A program made the position numbers and the translations under genes. 7,956 bases of DNA from Deltaproteobacteria bacterium (lineage in GTDB: Bacteria; Desulfobacterota_B; Binatia; UBA9968): contig VBKY01000474.1 of the NCBI GenBank assembly GCA_005879255.1, forward strand, positions 1 through 7,956, given 5' to 3'. The notes under the pieces are model-generated. The model searched no databases, was not told the origin of the DNA, and saw only the letters and a list, made by a program, of their open reading frames with translations. Positions 5,977 to 7,956 of this stretch are shown here, one piece after another (within the stretch, counting starts at the first letter, position 1; every line of letters begins with the position of its first letter).

Positions 5977-7137
5977 TCACAGGTTCCCATTAAACGCTTT
6001 GTCGAGGATGGACGGAAGCAGCGCGTCGAGTTCGGCCGCGGTCTCAGCCTGCAATTTTTTCAACGCGTTCACTTGCACCCGCAATGCGTCCAACTCCGAT
6101 ACGATGCCGCGTTGCTCTGGGAGCGGAGGAACCGGAATCTCGGTTGAACTTATGTGTCCCTGGTTAACCTTCCAAATACCCGATGTTGTCTTTGCCTTTT
6201 CTTCAATGACCTGACGCGTCGCAGCTGAATTCCATGCCGCGACAAAGAATTCAGGCAATATGTACCGTTTAGGTAAAGGAACGCGAATGAAAAGGTCGGG
6301 AAAAATCACCGAATCGCTCTCTTCGGTGACGAGCCCCGCCATTCCACAAAGATTCTTACTGCCGTTGCCGCGTACGATGAAAAACGTCACCCTTCCTAAT
6401 AAGAAACGGTTCGGCTTCGTCAGGACCTAGCGGCACAACCTTGTTATCGTGAATATCTATGCGACCGTTCCGCATGGCCGAAAGAGTTAGACAGCGAACT
6501 TCACCGATATCGCCGCTTGATTTCACTGATTTTCCGTTTCGGAGAGAATCATTACTGACTAGTTCGCTGACAGCCATCGTCTTCCAATTCGAAGAACGGC
6601 AGAGACACGAAACCGAGATAGCAACAAGCGTCTCCACTTCTCCCAGCGCCTTCTGACGAAGCCCCCGCGCCTCGTCGATATTGGCGGCCAGTTGTTCGAT
6701 CCGCGCCACGATCCGCCGCTGCTCGGTAAGCGGGGGAAGCGGAATTTCGATCTCCAAGAATGAAGCCGACGACATTATCGTAAACAAGATTTGGGCTCGA
6801 AACGGTAGCGTCGCGGTGGTTCCAACAAAACTCGCGGGGTGCTATGTCTCCGGCGAGTTCCCTACATTCACTCCGATTTCAGACAAACTCGATCCACGAT
6901 GGTTTCATTGGATTACAAAGACTCGTTTCTTTTGGGATCAGTGCGATGTGAAATCGCGCCAACTCGGGACAATGTCTTGTATTGGGTTCCGCCACCGTCT
7001 ATCGCCTCTCGTTCGTAAGCGCCTACTCCCCACAGTTTTACTCCGACTTGGCGGTAGGAATTTCCTGTGACAGGGACTTCGGCGCGCTCTATTGGCTTGG
7101 CTATCCGAGATAGCGGCACAGATGGCCAATTACTCAT
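5977..7137 (-). pseudogene. hsdS: type I restriction-modification specificity subunit HsdS, broken by an internal inversion and a frameshift
   Basis: HsdS sets the DNA sequence recognised by a type I enzyme through two target-recognition domains (TRDs) separated by helical conserved regions. The start ATG at 7137 overlaps the hsdM stop by 4 bp (ATGA). TRD1 begins well (MSNWPSVPLSRIAKPIE ... TQYKTLSRV) but runs into reversed sequence at about 6960 and stops after 74 codons. The minus-strand reading resumes at about 6761 with FLEIEIPLPPLTEQRRIVAR, the first conserved region, then TRD2 (from about NWKTMAVSELVS). It is frameshifted at the A5 run 6380-6384: EPFLIRKGDVF is in one frame and FIVRGNGSKNLCGMAG in the next; deleting one base joins them exactly. 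The second conserved region, EIPVPPLPEQRGIV, and a helix ending LPSILDKAFNGNL close the gene. As it stands, no complete HsdS can be made. Confidence 0.88.
6762..6960 (+). other. inverted segment of hsdS TRD1 (about 200 bp)
   Basis: Read on the plus strand, against the gene, this stretch encodes EADDIIVNKIWARNGSVAVV, then GCYVSGEFPTF, PRWFHWITKTRFFWDQCD and VKSR. These are the usual second half of an HsdS TRD, in the right order. Read on the minus strand it is nonsense. Putting it back joins LSRV (ending at 6961) to EADDIIVNKIW without a gap. The other junction, VKSR to FLEIEIP, would be out of frame and lacks about a dozen residues usually present there (of the type GTSGKNRIRPEK), so some 30-40 bases were probably lost. 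I find no substantial inverted repeat at the two junctions; the nearest is imperfect, GACATTATC (6771-6779) against GACAATGTC (6968-6976). Confidence 0.85.
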
Positions 7138-7956
7138 TGAGTACTCGCCCCCAGTAATCGTTTAATGTCACCCATGATTTCAGAAATGCGCTCCTCTTTC
7201 TTGAGAATTTCATCGGCGAGTTGTTCGGGAGGAAGATGCTCGAAGTCGGCTGCGCCGTTGGGATTCTTTCGGTCGAGGTTGCAGCCGTTAGTGAGCAATT
7301 CAGTTGCGGACACTTTCCACGCGCGTTCGTTCTCTTCCCGCTTGTTCCACCATTTGAGGCAGTCGGCGAACTCCTCGTATTGGATCGGCTGAGTCTTAGT
7401 ATAGTTCTTCCGACCATTTGGTAGCGGTTGTTCGTAGTACCAAACTTCTTCCGTTGGGTGGGAACGATCAAGGAAAAGAAGATTAGTCGAGATGCTCGTG
7501 TACGGCGCGAAGACGCCGTTGGGCAGGCGAACGATGGTGTGGAGATTAAAATCCTTGAGCAACTCGTCTTTTATGCGGGCGCAGATTCCGTCGCCAAAGA
7601 GCGTGCCGTTGGGCACAACGACGGCGGCGCTACCAGGTTTGGGCGGCCGTTTGAGTTTGCGCATTATCAGTTGAAGAAACAGCAATGCGGTTTCCGATGT
7701 TTGTTTGTCTTCGGGGAAGTTGCCAAGGATGCCGCGTTCTTCTTCGCCACCGAAGGGCGGGTTCGTCATGATGATATCGACGCGGTCTCTGTCGCCGATC
7801 TCGCGCAGCGGAAAACGCAGGCTATTCAGCGGGTCGATCTTGGGCGACTCGAGTCCGTGCAAAACCAGATTCATCTGTGCCAGCAAATATGGAAGCGGCT
7901 TTGCCTCGCCGCCAAAAATGGTCTGACTCTGGAGCATCTGCCGGTCCTCTACCGTC
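7134..7956 (-). CDS. hsdM: type I restriction-modification DNA methyltransferase subunit HsdM (5' part outside the window)
   Basis: The reading frame is open to the right edge, so only the C-terminal 270 or so residues are seen. It reads TVEDRQMLQSQTIFGG and then EAKPLPYLLAQMNLVLHGLE, then the N6-adenine methyltransferase catalytic motif IV, VDIIMTNPPFGGEEE (NPPF at 7752-7763). Further conserved blocks are QTSETALLFLQLIMRKL, AAVVVPNGTLFGDG, FNLHTIVRLPNGVFAPYTSI and WYYEQPLPNGRKNYTKTQPI. The SAM-binding motif I and the N-terminal helical domain lie off the right end. In the complex HsdM transfers methyl groups from S-adenosylmethionine to adenines at the site chosen by HsdS. The C-terminal end (EQLADEILKKEERISEIMGD) is helical. 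The stop overlaps the hsdS start by 4 bp. This part has no visible lesion. Confidence 0.93.
   Translation of the reverse strand, partial: TVEDRQMLQSQTIFGGEAKPLPYLLAQMNLVLHGLESPKIDPLNSLRFPLREIGDRDRVDIIMTNPPFGGEEERGILGNFPEDKQTSETALLFLQLIMRKLKRPPKPGSAAVVVPNGTLFGDGICARIKDELLKDFNLHTIVRLPNGVFAPYTSISTNLLFLDRSHPTEEVWYYEQPLPNGRKNYTKTQPIQYEEFADCLKWWNKREENERAWKVSATELLTNGCNLDRKNPNGAADFEHLPPEQLADEILKKEERISEIMGDIKRLLGASTQ

Noticed and set aside
6762..6976. Site-specific invertible switch with flanking inverted repeats, as in known phase-variable hsdS loci
   Set aside because: The only inverted similarity near the junctions is an imperfect 9-mer (GACATTATC/GACAATGTC), and recombining there would create an in-frame stop after TQYKTLS. 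A site-specific switch is therefore not supported by the window, though the inversion itself is.
6681..7070. Plus-strand ORF of 129 residues as a separate gene
   Set aside because: Its middle is the inverted hsdS TRD segment; both ends are antisense to other hsdS parts and match nothing. It is a by-product of the inversion.
1..7956. tRNA or rRNA genes, CRISPR arrays and complete insertion sequences
   Set aside because: I saw no cloverleaf-like segments, no regularly spaced repeats with unique spacers and no transposase-like protein on either strand.

Overview
The window looks like chromosomal DNA from an uncultivated, moderately GC-rich soil or sediment bacterium. The TPP-enzyme and GFA-family genes, the short dispersed palindromes and the long intergenic spacers fit a deltaproteobacterial or Rokubacteria/Binatota-like genome. 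This placement is an impression from gene style, not a measured assignment.

Left part (about 1-3790): bases 1-102 show nothing I can assign. A degenerate 8-bp tandem repeat (103-142) abuts the end of a minus-strand gene for a thiamine-pyrophosphate-requiring enzyme of the acetolactate synthase/benzoylformate decarboxylase superfamily (148-1899). A spacer with two identical GTATAC palindromes follows. Next come three plus-strand genes: a LexA-like winged-helix gene split by a frameshifting deletion (2082-2353), a GFA/CENP-V-like zinc protein (2440-2835), and a TatD-family hydrolase whose metal-binding N-terminus has been put out of frame by a deletion (3041-3788). Between the first two lies a hairpin resembling a degenerate integron attC site. 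Between the last two lie a probable terminator and a dispersed-type palindrome.

Right part (3882-7956): a minus-strand operon, read right to left, encodes HsdM (type I DNA methyltransferase subunit, 5'-truncated by the window edge), HsdS (specificity subunit, broken), an FRG-domain protein and an AlbA_2 (Schlafen-like) protein. The genes overlap by 4 bp or are 17-20 bp apart, so they are probably co-transcribed. No HsdR is visible; it would have to lie beyond the right edge or be absent. The FRG and AlbA_2 genes look AT-richer than the left part, which suits an acquired defence island. The island ends at an inverted-repeat structure (3833-3896) between the convergent operon and TatD genes.

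The most striking observation is in hsdS. About 200 bp of the first target-recognition domain lies in the opposite orientation to the rest of the gene, and on the plus strand it still reads as perfectly good HsdS protein. A second lesion, an extra base in an A5 run, frameshifts the second recognition domain. With the two lesions in the LexA-like and TatD genes, four gene-breaking events occur within 5 kb, so either real decay or an assembly artefact must be considered.
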